The notes under the pieces: model-generated | Databases searched by the model: none | Told to the model about the DNA's origin: nothing | What the model saw: only the letters and a program-made list of their open reading frames with translations | Shown: one piece after another, positions 10,551 to 23,600 of the stretch | Numbering within the stretch: position 1 is the first letter of the stretch | Layout of the letters: each line of letters begins with the position of its first letter | Program-made: the position numbers and the translations under genes | From: Proteromonas lacertae | Lineage: Eukaryota; Sar; Bigyra; Opalinata; Proteromonadidae | Direction: 5' to 3' | DNA length: 64,000 bases | Assembly: GCA_002245135.1 (NCBI GenBank) | Contig: NGBS01000014.1 | Coordinates: forward strand, 62,001-126,000

Positions 10551-11777
10551 ATGAGTGATAATGAGGAAAATGTATATAGTTTGTTTGTAAATATTATATG
10601 ATAGGATAATATAATTACAGAGGAGAATGATTTATCCAAAGAAATCCATGAATTGAAGAGTTTTATAAATCACTATTCTTCTATTGATTTGAATAATACA
10701 AAGAGTATCAATATTGACAGAGATGGTAAAACTATATCAACTGATGAAGAGAATGAAAAGACAGAGAAAGATTTGCAGAAGAGCGGTATTAGTGAAGTGA
10801 TAGATGAAAATTGTGTAATGAATTTCGAAATAGAAGATAGAATCAAAAATTATATTACAGAAATCTCTGTATTATGTAAAGAAGAAGATACAAACACTAC
10901 TTTACCTCCAGTCGTTGATTTAGATTCATTGAATGATGATGATGATGGTGATGATGATGAAAGTTTATATGATGTAGAAAACAGTCCATTAGTGATGTTA
11001 ATCAAATCAATATTGCCAATAAAGAATGAAAGAATGAGATACAAAAGTAATAACAGACTTGTTGAATTAAATAATATTGGAATATTACAAAAAGAAATAA
11101 ATAATTTAAAAATTCGAATGAAAGAATTATTATTAAGTCATAAAAGTCAATTAAGTGGTTTAGAAAGTGAAATAGAAATTCAAAATCGAATAATTAAACA
11201 TTATCATAGTAAAAGTGATAATAATGAATATATAAACAATATAGAAAGAGAAATCCGAGTGTTGAAACCAGAAAATGATTATTTGAAGATGAATATGAAA
11301 ATAGTATCCAATGAAATGAATGAATGGAAGATAAAATATATGAAATTGTTTAATGAAGTATTGAATAATTCATATTATTTTACTCCTTCTTTATTGCGAA
11401 ATGAAATGAATCAAATGATGGTAAAAGAAAAAGAAGAGTTATTGTTGAGTATGAAAAGTAAATTAGAATCAAAAGTAATAAATAAAAATGAAATGAAAAT
11501 AATAAAAGATGAAATAGAGAAAGAAAATAAAATAAAATGTAGATTAAATGAATTAGAAAATGAATATAAGAATGATATAATAGAATTGAGAAAATATTTA
11601 TTAGAGATGAAAGAAGATAGTGATGTATTGAAAGAAATAAGTGTCTTAAGAAGCAAACTAAAAGAATCGAAAGAAATAATCTTAAAACAGAAAGAATATA
11701 ATGAGAAAAAGCAATTGGAGAATGAAAAAGAAATAAGATGGTTGAGAAGTGAGATAGAAAAACTAAGAAATAAATAA
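10551..11777 (+). CDS. Coiled-coil protein of unknown function
   Basis: Two exons, 10551-10571 and 10605-11777, joined by a 33-nt GTAT...ATAG intron, give 397 residues. An acidic stretch (DDDDGDDDE near residue 125) is followed by about 210 residues rich in Glu, Lys, Leu, Ile and Asn with heptad-like spacing, a long coiled coil running to the C-terminus (ends EIEKLRNK). I see no enzymatic motif, signal peptide or membrane segment. It sits in the same orientation between pseudokinase-LRR copies A and the surface-protein gene, with only about 140 bp to the end of copy A. Possible cytoskeletal or scaffold protein. Confidence 0.65.
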
Positions 11778-12079
11778 ATTGATAATAAAACCTTAAAAAT
11801 GTAATTTTGATATAGTATAATTGCTAAATATATAGTTGTTATATTTTATAAAAGTACTGATAACAACATGTCACCCAAGAAATAATTCATTTTTTGTTTT
11901 ATTCCATAATATATCCGTTTCTTAATATCAGTTATGCTTTTAAATGAATGAAATATAAACAATGAAATATTGATACTCTTTATAATTTTAAGAAAAACAA
12001 TAATTAATTTATTAATCCCTAAATAAACAAATCTATTATATTATTCAATAATTATGTGTTAAACACTATACTATTTACA
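11778..12079. other. Intergenic stretch between convergent genes
   Basis: About 300 bp of AT-rich sequence between the convergent stops of the coiled-coil gene and the surface-protein gene. I see no ORF, repeat or RNA-like structure in it. Confidence 0.5.
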
Positions 12080-13822
12080 TTAACCATATTCATTTACATT
12101 TATTACTTCATAATCTTCATTATTATATTTAAGATAATATACAGCTACTGATGCTATTAACAACAATACTGCAATTACATAGATATATATGAAAGATATA
12201 TTCATTTTGCTTTTTGTTTGTGTTGTAAATTCATACTTTTCATTTTCAGCTACTTTCACAAATACATCATAGTTTATATAGTTTGTAGAATGATGATAAT
12301 ATGGCATTGATGAATCATATATTAATGATTCATTCATATTATAATTCAAATTCTTCATTTGTAAATAAATGTAAAACAAATCTCCTTCAATCAAATTGCT
12401 TTTGTCTTTAACAAGTCCATCAGGATCTGTTATAAAACTATTGATGATTTTAACATTACTAAACTTATCATTATAACCAAAAAAATCAACACTTCTCACA
12501 TTTACATCTTCTTCTTTCTTTACAGATATATAACTATTATTAACATATATATCTCCTTTATTAACATTTACAAACAAATATGCTAATTTTACTTTCTTAC
12601 AATAATGTATTCCATTCAGACTAACATAACAGAATCTATCTTTCATCACATTAAAAGACTCATTAAAATGATATTTAATTTGAATATAATTGGCTATTAT
12701 ATTTCCTAAATTTGTAGTTGATATTCCACTGATATAGAAACTTCTTTTCATACTTTTCTCTTTTGCTTCAATAAAGTCCATTATTATTTCATCTACATGA
12801 ATATCAAATAAATAATGATTTAATTTCAAGGTTTTAAAATTGGATATTTCATTTATTACTCCACATAAATCCATACTATTTGAAGACTTCTTTTTATCTT
12901 CATATGATAATTTCTTTCTAATAACAACCATTATATGATTCATTTCTATATTAGTTGTACTTTTATCTATAAAGAAACTGAGTAAAAAACCACTAAAAGA
13001 AAAAAACTTCACATTTTCTATATCTACAACCACATAATCAAAGTTTATATTTGTAGTTGAGTAAATCAATAATCCAATATTTATTAATCTGGCAATTGGC
13101 TCTAATATTATTGTTTTGCCTTTCACAAATACTCCTTTATAATAAGTAGAATTTCTATTTGATAATTCACAACTAATCAAACACCAACTCATTTCAGCAT
13201 TATAATGAATATCTATTTCATTAAATACAACTCCAATATCATTTACTTCACTGTTAATTATTCTATTACTGATTAAACCTTTTAAACCATTACTTCCACT
13301 TAAAACAACTTTTCTATTCATAATTAAATTGAGCTTTCTTATTTTACAGTTCTCTATCATATCTATCAATCCATTTTCTATTTCATTTTCATTTTCACTA
13401 TCAATATTGAAAATTTCTATTGTGATATTATATATTTCACAGTTTGTTAAATTATTCAACAATCTCACTGATTTAGTTTTACCAACATACAAATTCATTT
13501 TTGAATCATATCCATTGCCTTTTATTCTTTTCTTATCTATATCTATTGATTTCCAAATTTCTAAGTCGATTTTTAGATTCTCTTCTAATATTACCACTTC
13601 ATTACCATCAAGTAATTTCAGTAATTTATTATTATCATTTACATTCTCAGATTTCGAGATTGATCTTAGATTAGCTACTTTTTCACAATTCACTGAACAA
13701 AGACACAATACCTGTAAAATCAATATATAATATATCAAATTATTCCTTTCAGAAATAAAATTCATGTTTACTATTCTATTTGATGAAATATTAATGATTT
13801 TATGTTTTGATCGACTGTACAA
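12080..13822 (-). CDS. Type I membrane (surface) protein, beta-solenoid-like ectodomain
   Basis: Intronless ORF of 580 codons from the first ATG. The ATG at 13765 is a better start because it is followed directly by a signal peptide (MNFISERNNLIYYILILQVL then CLCSVNC). The ectodomain of roughly 500 residues has many Asn, Ile and Val and repeated short strand-like units such as NCEIYNITIEIFNID, which suggests a right-handed beta-helix, although no pectate-lyase motif is clear. Near the C-terminus YVIAVLLLIASVAVYYL is a single membrane helix, followed by an acidic 16-residue cytoplasmic tail. Its 5' end is only about 90 bp from the divergent start of copy B. The function is not recognised; a cell-surface adhesin or receptor is possible. 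Confidence 0.65.
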   Translation of the reverse strand: MYSRSKHKIINISSNRIVNMNFISERNNLIYYILILQVLCLCSVNCEKVANLRSISKSENVNDNNKLLKLLDGNEVVILEENLKIDLEIWKSIDIDKKRIKGNGYDSKMNLYVGKTKSVRLLNNLTNCEIYNITIEIFNIDSENENEIENGLIDMIENCKIRKLNLIMNRKVVLSGSNGLKGLISNRIINSEVNDIGVVFNEIDIHYNAEMSWCLISCELSNRNSTYYKGVFVKGKTIILEPIARLINIGLLIYSTTNINFDYVVVDIENVKFFSFSGFLLSFFIDKSTTNIEMNHIMVVIRKKLSYEDKKKSSNSMDLCGVINEISNFKTLKLNHYLFDIHVDEIIMDFIEAKEKSMKRSFYISGISTTNLGNIIANYIQIKYHFNESFNVMKDRFCYVSLNGIHYCKKVKLAYLFVNVNKGDIYVNNSYISVKKEEDVNVRSVDFFGYNDKFSNVKIINSFITDPDGLVKDKSNLIEGDLFYIYLQMKNLNYNMNESLIYDSSMPYYHHSTNYINYDVFVKVAENEKYEFTTQTKSKMNISFIYIYVIAVLLLIASVAVYYLKYNNEDYEVINVNEYG

Positions 13823-13857
13823 TTATGCACTCGATTGAACTGGATTGTTTTAGATTA

Positions 13858-15954
13858 ATGAATTTTGAGAATGAGATGTTCTATTCTATCTTACCTTCTA
13901 ATGTCATAGTATATAAATTTATTTACAGTGAATAGGTTAAAGAAAAGGTAGAAAGGAGTGAAAGTGAAGTAGATTTTGTTGTTCAACATCAAAGTGATAT
14001 TAAAAACCTTAAAATTATTAGTCTTGTAGGAATAAAAGAAAAGACAATATTAGAATTCCATGAGACCAGCTCATTGTTGTTAGATTGTTGTATTGCTTAT
14101 GTCTGTTTTTCTAAAGTATGTCAAATGAATAAACATAATCCTTATATGATGATAGAAAGAAAGTACTATGATAGAGATTTAGAAGAGGTAGTTTACACAA
14201 AATCCATGTCAAATAGTGATATTATTAGTGTAATATGTTCAATGTGTAATATATTGTTGGTATTGAATGAATATGGTTTAATGGTTTGTAATTTGAAGAG
14301 TAGTAATATAATATATGAAGAAGATGGTGATGAAATAAAGTTATGTGATTTATGTTTGAATGAATTGAGAAAAGAAGAAGATATGAGATTGTATGATATA
14401 TGCTTCAAAAGTCCAGAAGAGTTGAATGGATTAGAATATGATGAGAGAAGTGCGATTTGGTCAATTGGTTGTATATTATATGAAATGATTTGTAAGAAAT
14501 TACCATTTAATGAAGATGATAATGTGAATAAAACCAAAGAGAATATAATGAGATGTAAATACAGTTATGATGTAGAATGTGATGAATTGATGAAAGAGAT
14601 GATGGAAAGAATGTTGAAAGTGAAAAGTGAATATAGAATGAGTTTAAAAGATTTGAAAAAAGAAATGATAAAAATGAGTGAAACAATGAGAGATAAAGAA
14701 GATAATTTAAAGATATGTGAAGAAAGAAAAGAAACACTATATAATGATGATTATTTAACTGTTATACTTCCAATAGTTTATCCAATGAAATATTATATTA
14801 AGAGTGATAAATGGGAAAACATTCGAGATGGATTAATAGAATCCTACAATAATAAACCAAATGAAAGAATATTATCAATATTGTTGATGATGAAATTGAA
14901 CAAAGATTATTATTCAATCAGAGACAAGATGAAATTTCAAATCCATCACCAATGTAAAGAAAATGAAGAATGTTATTTAGATGAAAAGATATTTAATATT
15001 TTATATGATGAAAATAGTGAAAAATATTTAGTTTACGGACATTGTATCTGTTTTTGTGTAGAAGGTTTGAATTATTTATTTAGAATATTGAAACTAATTA
15101 ATCCAACCATACTTCATTTTTGTATAATTCTAATCATTTCTGTTTATTTAGGTTTTATTCTTATTCCATATCAATATCAATCATTATTTGGATCTTTATT
15201 CTCTCAATTATCTAATTTACATGAATTATACTTGTTTCATTTCGATGTTACTTCAGATATCATTGAATCATTTATTAAATCAATTCCATTCATGAAATTG
15301 AAATACTTAGATTTAACATGTATATATTATTCTATGTTACTTTTATGAAATAGCTAATCCAATTGGTACAAAAGGCTTCAAATTATTATTTCCATATTTA
15401 CATTTATTAATTAACAAAAGAAATGAATTGAATCTCAGAAAGATAAATTTAGATGATGAATCAATGATATTATTATCAGAAGAATTATATAAATATCCAA
15501 ATATTAAGAGAATAGATATTGTAGAAAATAGGAATATTCATTCAAAAGGATTAAAAGCCTTATTCTCCAAATTCCCTATATCAAAAATCCGATTTAATAT
15601 TAACAGAAGCAACAAAGAATTACTGATTGATGAAAATATTCCAGAATTGATTGAATACATAAAAGAAGGTTATTATAATGATAAATTGAATTTGAGTAAC
15701 TTAGAAATTGATGATGATATTATCAAATCATTCATTTCGTTAAGATCAAATGAATTGAGAAAAGTTAGAAAGTTAGATTTGAGTGGTATAGTTTGATATT
15801 TTTATATTATTTAGATAATAAACTAACATATAAAAGTGTTGAAATACTGATTAACAATTTATCTTCTTTTCCATATCTCAAAGAACTTCAAATATATGGA
15901 AATGAAATAGTAGATGAAGGAATGGAAATATTATCTCCATATTTAAATCATTAA
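13858..15954 (+). CDS. Pseudokinase-LRR protein, copy B (3'-truncated)
   Basis: Five exons (13858-13908, 13936-15121, 15152-15319, 15354-15785, 15815-15954) give 658 residues. The exon-intron layout matches copy A: a short exon 1, a pseudokinase exon, then LRR exons with phase-1 introns. The same dead catalytic loop (CNLKSSN for HRDLKxxN) is present. Intron 2 is 30 nt without an in-frame stop, so retention would still give protein. Translation stops early in LRR exon 5; copies A and C have four more LRR exons. Scraps of the missing exons lie downstream. It may make a shorter protein or be a pseudogene; the intact frame up to the stop and the conversion tract with copy A favour recent activity. 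Confidence 0.7.
15446..15910. repeat. 465-bp tract identical to 8646-9110
   Basis: Partner of the identical tract in copy A, at a constant offset of 6800 and covering exon 4, intron 4 and exon 5. The first differing base on the right marks the start of copy B's degenerate 3' end. Confidence 0.85.
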
Positions 15955-15975
15955 TACCATTTCTATTATAGAAAT

Positions 15976-16075
15976 GAAAAGATTGCGATTGATATAAGTG
16001 ATAATAGAATTGAATGGAATATCAGAAGAAGAAAAGAGAGAATTATCAGAAGAGTTTTGGAATATAGAATAGATT
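15976..16075 (+). pseudogene. Remnants of LRR exons 6 and 9 of copy B
   Basis: Just after the copy B stop, one frame reads KIAIDISDNRIE, matching KVKLDISDNHID of copy C exon 6. It runs straight into another frame reading LNGISEEEKRELSEEFWNIE, which matches the last residues of copies A (TGISEEEKKELSTEFLNIE) and C. Exons 7 and 8 and most of 6 and 9 are missing, so an internal deletion of roughly 1 kb explains the truncated gene. Confidence 0.7.
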
Positions 16076-16125
16076 AAAATAATAAATTATTATTGTTTTT
16101 CATTTTGTTAAATTTTACCCCGAAG

Positions 16126-16315
16126 GGTAGGCGTTACTTAGAAGTAGTGCAATACTAAGAACACCTTCGTAATGGTGTATAGTAAACTATACAGTTCCAT
16201 TACCCCATTCAAATATTAATGTGAAATTAATACTACCACATGGGTAGCATATCAGTTTTCACACTGATAAGAACAGATACTACACTTGATCTTAGCCAAA
16301 AGGCCGAGAAAATAT
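16126..16315 (-). ncRNA. U2: U2 spliceosomal snRNA
   Basis: Read on the minus strand the 5' part is CTCGGCCTTTTGGCTAAGAT followed by CAAGTGTAGTATCTGTTCTT, nearly identical to U2 from other eukaryotes, including the GUAGUA branch-site recognition element and stem I. Then come stem IIa (CTTATCAG...CTGATATG), an Sm-like site (AATATTTGAA), stem III (GTAATGG...CCATTAC) and stem IV with the conserved loop GTATTGCACTAC. The length is about 190 nt. The 5' end is set at 16315 by alignment to the AUNNNUUCUCGG start; the 3' end is approximate. It pairs with intron branch sites in the major spliceosome, which fits the many short introns in this window. Confidence 0.95.
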
Positions 16316-16603
16316 GAAAATTTAATTCTTCTTTTTTCTTTTATATGATTCTTTTATATGAATTATTTTATGGCTTATTTTATTTTTATTTTATTTTTCA
16401 TTTCAAACACTCCATTTTCACTCTTTTATATTCTCATTTTGTTTATTACACCCATTACACACAATTTTAACAACAAAATTATCAAGTCAAACATATTAAG
16501 TATCACAATGCTGATCATTTTCGATAAAACACTACTAACAACAAAATTCAAATAAAAAATGCAAGAATTTTTAAAGTAAAATATTTAATAAACCCTAATT
16601 AAT
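16316..16603. other. Upstream region of the U2 gene
   Basis: AT-rich sequence between the U2 5' end and the 3' end of the protease gene. A 65-codon plus-strand ORF of hydrophobic residues is probably chance. I cannot point to a proximal sequence element. Confidence 0.35.
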
Positions 16604-17566
16604 TTACACAACTGGATAGAAAACAGTACGGCAAAGTCCACACCATCCAGGTCCACCTACATCTTTAGCAACTCTTATATATCCATCTTCTCCCCATTGA
16701 TTTCCAAACGGTGCTTGTTATTTCCAATATGGCACATCATTCTCTGTACCATATCCAACTAACAGCATTTCAACATCAGGGTCACCTTTACATTTATCAG
16801 CAATAATTCCACTCTTATAATTCTTAATAGTCTCAAAATTAATGCTGATTATAATTGGTTGTTGAACAATTATTCTTAATACAGCTTCTTCTACAAATTC
16901 CGCATTATGAATATACGCATATATTCTTTGCAACTCTTTACACTTTGTATTACATACACCTTCTGTAGCATTGTAAGGATATTCCTCTGATGAACACAAT
17001 CCATTTTTATGTGTGAAATATTCATAAGTGTGGAATATACTTCCACTTTTACAACCTGTATTACCATAAGATTGAGAACAATCAATTACTTGTTGAACTG
17101 AAAACAGAGTCATATTGTCGTATAAAATTGCATAAACACTCTCCACACTTTTGACAGCAGCGATAGCATATGCTGCCCTACATTCACCTTGATCTATTGG
17201 AGGTGATACTCTGCCTTTTTCATTCCAATCTATACTTTCTGGATAAATGAAGTTTTTTCGGAGATTTGGTTTTACTGATTTTATGGGTAGTATTTCGGAA
17301 TAGTTAGTGTTTGAACGAGGTAATTCGATTGAAGGAATATCTGAAAAAAATGTAAGACCTGCTTTCCATGTTGAATTAGATTTATTAATTAAATTAATTT
17401 TTCTAACTGAATCTCTAAAAACCATATAATGTTCTCTTATTTCTTGTTGTGATGTGTAATGTTTGTTATACTGATTTATATATCTAGAGTACTCTGAAAA
17501 TAAAGGATCTATCAAAGGTGTAGACACCACACAAACAACAAATAAACAAGAAAAAATAAGGAACAT
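16604..17566 (-). pseudogene. Papain-family (cathepsin L-like) protease homologue, catalytically dead and interrupted
   Basis: The frame opens with a signal peptide (MFLIFSCLFVVCVVSTPLID), an I29-like inhibitor prodomain, then the mature start (YPESIDWNEKGRVSPPIDQG). In the active-site block ECRAAYAI the catalytic Cys of CGSCWAF is Ala. Before VGYG the His position is Val. In the last block the Asn position is Ala. A TAA at 16718-16720 follows DVPYWK, and family sequence then continues in the same frame (GNQWGEDGYIRV ... GWCGLC) to a second stop at 16604. So all three catalytic residues are lost, and the last 37 codons lie past a stop. Either a pseudogene or a shortened, inactive protease homologue. 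No intron of normal size removes the stop. Confidence 0.8.
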
Positions 17567-17642
17567 AAATAATGGTTTGAGAGCTAGTTTGAGTGATTTA
17601 GGAAGGCTTGACTTGAGTAATAATTCAAAGATTTTATAATCA

Positions 17643-20600
17643 ATGTTTGTTCCTCAAGAACTGCAGAAGCTGCAGGATTACTTTATTCGTATATATTCTT
17701 ATGTTATAATCTTGTCATAGTGCATTGCAAAGAGGCTGTAGAAGAAGAAGATGACGGAATTCTTCAAGATGCTGTTTGTAGTATTAGTGAAGAAAAATTG
17801 TTGGATTTTTGTAATAGTGGGTCTGTGATTTTATACTTCTATCCCGTTGAAGAACACAAGTATGTATTTGATACAATCCCACCAAAAATGTTGAGTAATG
17901 GTGTTATCTTCTACAAGAGAAAGGTTGTTAGTATTGATTTCTCCAGATCTATTGCTAAACAAGTCCAAGCTATTGATTTAGGTTCAGACGATGATAATGA
18001 AGATTCTGCCAGTTTGATTAACTATTCTGCAATAAAAATAATCGGTCAGCAACTGGAAACAGGGAAACCAGTTTCAGATGAGTTGATATACAAGTTTAAT
18101 GGTGATTTATCAGAAATCTTCTCAATTCCTGACTCTATTGAAGAGAAATTCAACCAAGTGGAGAATAACACAAGTGCAGATGCATCTACAGTTAATGAAG
18201 TCAGAAATCAATTACAATCATTAGTCACAAACAGTTGGGCTAAGACTATATACAGCATATCTCAACATTCGAATGTTGAATTGGTAGATAAATCCATCAG
18301 TGAAAGCATTACCCATTGGTCATCTTATTTACACACGTTACACCAATTAAGTGATGAAGTAAAGAAAGAAGAAGTTCAACGAGTGGTAAAATATTTGCAG
18401 AATAATTCAAGAGTTGTAGCATCTTCTGGATTTTATCAATCAGCCAATGTACTAAATGAAGCGATAAAAAAGATAAGTGAAATTTTGAAGATGTATGAAA
18501 ATGTGAATATTAAAGAGTTAGATAAATGTAATTCAATCAGTGAGTTATATCGATTAGCTGAATCTTTAACAAAAGGAATGAAAGAGATGTATAAATATCA
18601 TATTGGTTATGATTTAATGAAATTAATACAAGAAATATATTCTAATCGAAAATTTGAAACAACTGAAATCAATGTATTAAACAGTGAAATAAAGAGCATT
18701 AGTACTATCAAAGATTTAGTTGGATTAAAGCCAAATAATAAAGGAAAAAGACCAGTTTATATTGAATTGGATAATCTACATAATCGATTCAGTAATGTTG
18801 TAGATATAAGAAAGAAATATGAGCAAATAATAGAAATTAATTTGGATATAGATATTACTAAAATAAAGAACAAATATAGTGAAATATTTAACGGACAAAT
18901 AAGACTATTGGATATTAAATCTGATCCAACCATCTTTCAGAGTTTATATGATTCATATTTATACGAATTAAGTTCAATTGGAGATGTTATAGATAAAGAA
19001 ATCGAATCAATTATTATAGAAAAAAATGGATCAGTTGATTATTATGTTAAAGTATTGAATAAATATAACATATTCAATTTCAAACAATTACCATCATTAG
19101 AAAGATTAAAGAATGAAATATTATCGAAATTAAAAGACGAAGTTATGAATTTCTCAAAGTATTTATCAACTCAACAAAACAGTAATAGAGATTTCTTCTA
19201 TATAAGATGCTATGATGAAATAGGAAGTAAACTAGTTCAATATACATTCTATAATAATAAAATTGAATATTATAACAAGTTACTTCAAGAATTGAACACT
19301 TTATCAAGTCAGAAAGTATATATTGAAATTTCACAGATGATTAAAGAGATTGAAAAAAACCATAAACCATCTATTGATGATTTATTAAAGAATTATGAAA
19401 CTAAAAATATGAGTTCATCATTTGAACAATATAGTATAGTGAAAACTAAATATAACAACTACTTGACATTATTCCCTACAGGATTATATGATATACAGTT
19501 CTATAATAATTACTTATATATAAAAAACACGAATATTAAGAAAACAACCATGACTTATATCGATAATACTTTCCTCTTAAAAACTAATGAATATTTAAAA
19601 GGATATTTAGAAGTGTATCAACAAATTGTTAGACAGTATCCACAGGATGTATTATCATTGGCTGGATCAGCATTAAAAGATGTTCAGTTATCAATCAAAG
19701 CATTATGTATATCAAGCAAAACAAACACCAACACTAAACGTTTTGAATATACAACTCGATTTATTCAGAATGTTGAGATATTAATTGATAAGTTAAAGAT
19801 GGTTCCTGAAGTGTCATCTAAGATTGATAATAAGGTAAATGAACTACAGAGTTGTAGTTATGATACTGCTTCTTTTAATGATATACTGGATGATATAGAA
19901 AACTTATTAACTCAGTTAAAAACAGCTAATTTAGGAGTAGATAAATATGTTGATAATGTGAATATAAAAGTGAATGATATACTCTCCACCAGATTGAATA
20001 AAGCTATTGAAATATGGAATATAGAATTTGAATATTTATGTAGGAATAATAAGTTAAGAAATGTCAATAATAACAGTAGTATTAATGAAAATGATGATGA
20101 AAATGAATATATGAAATTACCTGAATATATTACTGTAAGAAAAATCTTATCACAAACAACCACTTATTTAGTTAAAAAGAATCAAAAACAGTTTGTACTG
20201 GAACCATCTTTCCCTCAAATAAGAGAACAATGGTATGATAAATTCACTTCATTTATTCAAATAATCACTGGATTAAAGTTAAGATACTTGTTAGATCCAT
20301 TTAGAAGAGATCGAAATGATGAAATTGTGTATAAAATAGAAGAAAAAGCATTAAATGATTCTTATACATTATTAAATGAACATTTAGAAGCTTTACATGA
20401 TTATGTTAAACAATGGTTACAGTATCATGTCTTATGGGAAATTAGTGTGAATAAAATCAAACAAAGAATTGAAGATGATATTACAAAATGGGAACAAATT
20501 ATTAATAATATTATACAAGTCAAAAATGATTTAAAAGGCAAAACTGATACTGTAGTCAAGATTGGACCTTCAGTTATACAGTCGCAATCTGCTATTGATG

Positions 20601-23600
20601 CTGTCTCTAATAGATATGATACAATATTAGACAGTATTCGTGAACATTATGCCAAAATATTAGGAGATGAAACGGATGAATTTTATAAAATCATTACCCA
20701 AAGTAAAGATTTCCTTGAAAGAACTCAATTTAATGGAAATGCAAATGATATTCCACTAATAGTGGAAATTACTAAAATTAAGAAGAATAAAGAATTATGG
20801 GAGTCTAAAATGACAACTATTAATAACGTTGATAATGAAGTGAAAAAGAAGTTAGTTAATCAAATTCAATTATCACAATTAAATGGAACTTGGAATGCAA
20901 TGTGTCAATTATACGAAAGACGAGCTAAAGTCTATGATCAAACATTCCAGAAAATCAAACAAAGTGTGAAAGAAGAAGATTCTCAAATAGAAAAGAATAT
21001 ATATAAATCAATTGATAATTGGAATGAAGAAAAACCAAATGAAAATGATCAACCCAATGAAGCTTTAAAGAAATTAGAAAAATATAAACAAATATTTACT
21101 GAATTATATGAAAATTATCAATCAGTTAAAGAAGCTAAAATTGCCTTAGATTTACCAGTAAAAGATGATAATCCAATTGAACCATTATTAGAAGATATAA
21201 AACTATTAGAAGAGATATGGTCAAATATAAATATAGTATGGAAGAAATTAGAATTAATAAAAGCAGAATTATGGAGACAATGTGATATAAATACTGTGAA
21301 ACATAACATAGAGAGTATTAACAACGAATTAAGTGAATTACCACCAGCTGCACAACAAGATCCATCTTGTAGTAAGATTGTTGAGAACATCACTCGTTTT
21401 AATGAGATGTATCCTATATTGAGAGATATATCACAAGCACAATTGAAGGAAAGACATTGGAATAAGATATTTGATATATTACACTTTGATTTTCCATATA
21501 ATGAATTAACTATTGGTAAATTATGGAATTCTAATATAAAGAAGTGTAGTAATGTAGTAAGAGAAGTGTTAGAAGAAGCTCAAGGTGAAGCTGCATTAGA
21601 AATAGCCTTAATAGGAATCAATACAGCTTGGGATCAATTCATTATAAAAACTACACGATTCCATGATCATAAGTTAATCAAAGAATGGGAAGAATTGTTT
21701 ATATTATTAGACGATCATATAGGAACATTACAAGCAATGAAACAATCTCCATTCTATGATATAGTAAAGATAGTAGCAGATGAATTGAGTAAGAAATTAA
21801 ATGATGCTCGAGTACTGTTTGAATTATGGATGGAAGTACAAAGACAGTTTGTATATTTCTATGGTGTATTTCAACCAAATAGTGGTATTCAACGACAATT
21901 AGCGAAAGCAGCAAACAATTTCAATACAGTATCTCAATCCTATGGTAAATTGATGCAGAATGTAAATGATAGTATGAAAATTACCAATATTCCAAATATA
22001 CAGAAATTACAGAGTAATTTAGAGAGTCTAAAGAGTAAATTGAATGATTTAAGACAATCTTTAAATCAATACTTAGAAACTCAAAGAACAGCATTTTCAA
22101 GATTCTATTTTATTGGTGATGATGATTTATTAGAGATAATTGGTAATGCTACTGATCCATTGAAATTACAAAGACATTTAGGTAAATTATTTGCAGGAAT
22201 TAGTAGTTTAGAAATAGTAGAAAATGATAAAATAACACATTTACACTCTCGAGAAGGTGAAGATGTAGATTTAATGGAAGAAATAAAGATATCTGAATAT
22301 CAAAATGTCAATGCTTGGTTAAGTCAACTAGAATCAAATATGCAAAAATCGTTAGCAGCATTATTAGATGAATCTTTAAAAGAAATCACTCAATTAGATG
22401 AACAACAATTCACTCATTTTATACAGAAATATCCATCACAAATCTTATTATTATCAACTCAAGTATATTGGTGTCATACAGTGGAAAATTCATTCCAAAC
22501 AAAGAAGATTGAATCATTAAATGAACCATTTGAACACTCTGTGAAATTATTACAGTTATTAGCTGATGGCGTATTGACTGATTTGTCATTTAAAGATAGA
22601 AAGAAATATGAACAATTAATAACTGAATATGTATATGAAAGAGATGTAACAAAGAATTTCATTGATAAAAAGATAGTTGATAATGAGAATGTAGAATGGG
22701 AGAATAAGTTGAAATATTATTATAACCCTAAAGAAAGTGAATTATTGAAGAAATTGAATATCAAAATAGCAACAGCTAGTTTTTATTATGGATTTGAATA
22801 TTTAGGTGTTCCAGAAAGATTGGTTCAAACACCATTAACAGATAATTGTTATTTAACATTAACTCAAGCTTTACATTTGAGATTAGGTGGAAATCCATTT
22901 GGTCCAGCTGGTACAGGTAAAACTGAAACAGTAAAAGCATTAGGTTCACAATTAGGTAGATTTGTATTGGTATTTAACTGTGGTGAAAACTTCGATTTCT
23001 TAGCAATGGGAAGAATCTTCAGAGGTTTATGTCAAGTTGGAGCTTGGGGATGTTTTGATGAGTTTAACCGTTTAGAAGAAAGAATATTATCCGCTGTATC
23101 TCAACAAATACAAACTATACAAATTGGTTTGCTGGAAAACTTACATCAAATTCAAATGTTAGATAATAGTGTAGTCTTAAATCCAAATGTTGGTATTTTC
23201 GTCACAATGAATCCAACATATGCTGGTCGTTCAGAATTACCTGATAATTTGAAACAATTATTCCGTTCATTTGCTATGATTACCCCTGATTGGGATTTAA
23301 TATCTCAAGTAATGTTATTCTCCCAAGGATTTCAAACATCTAAACAACTCGCTAGTAAGATTGTATTGTTATTCTCACTATGTGAAAATCAATTATCTTC
23401 TCAACCACATTATGATTTTGGATTAAGAGCTTTAAAGAGTGTATTAGTGAGTGCTGGTAGTGTAAAAAGAAAGAAAATGGCAAATGTTGAAGATTCAATG
23501 ATTGATAATTTCGAATTGAAAGTATTATTAGAATCAATCTCACAAACAGTTGTACCAAAACTTGTAGCAGATGATGTACCATTATTAAGCAACTTAATCA

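Noticed and set aside
16358-16555. Small hydrophobic plus-strand protein next to U2
   Set aside because: Composition is that of translated AT-rich spacer, with no signal beyond chance length.
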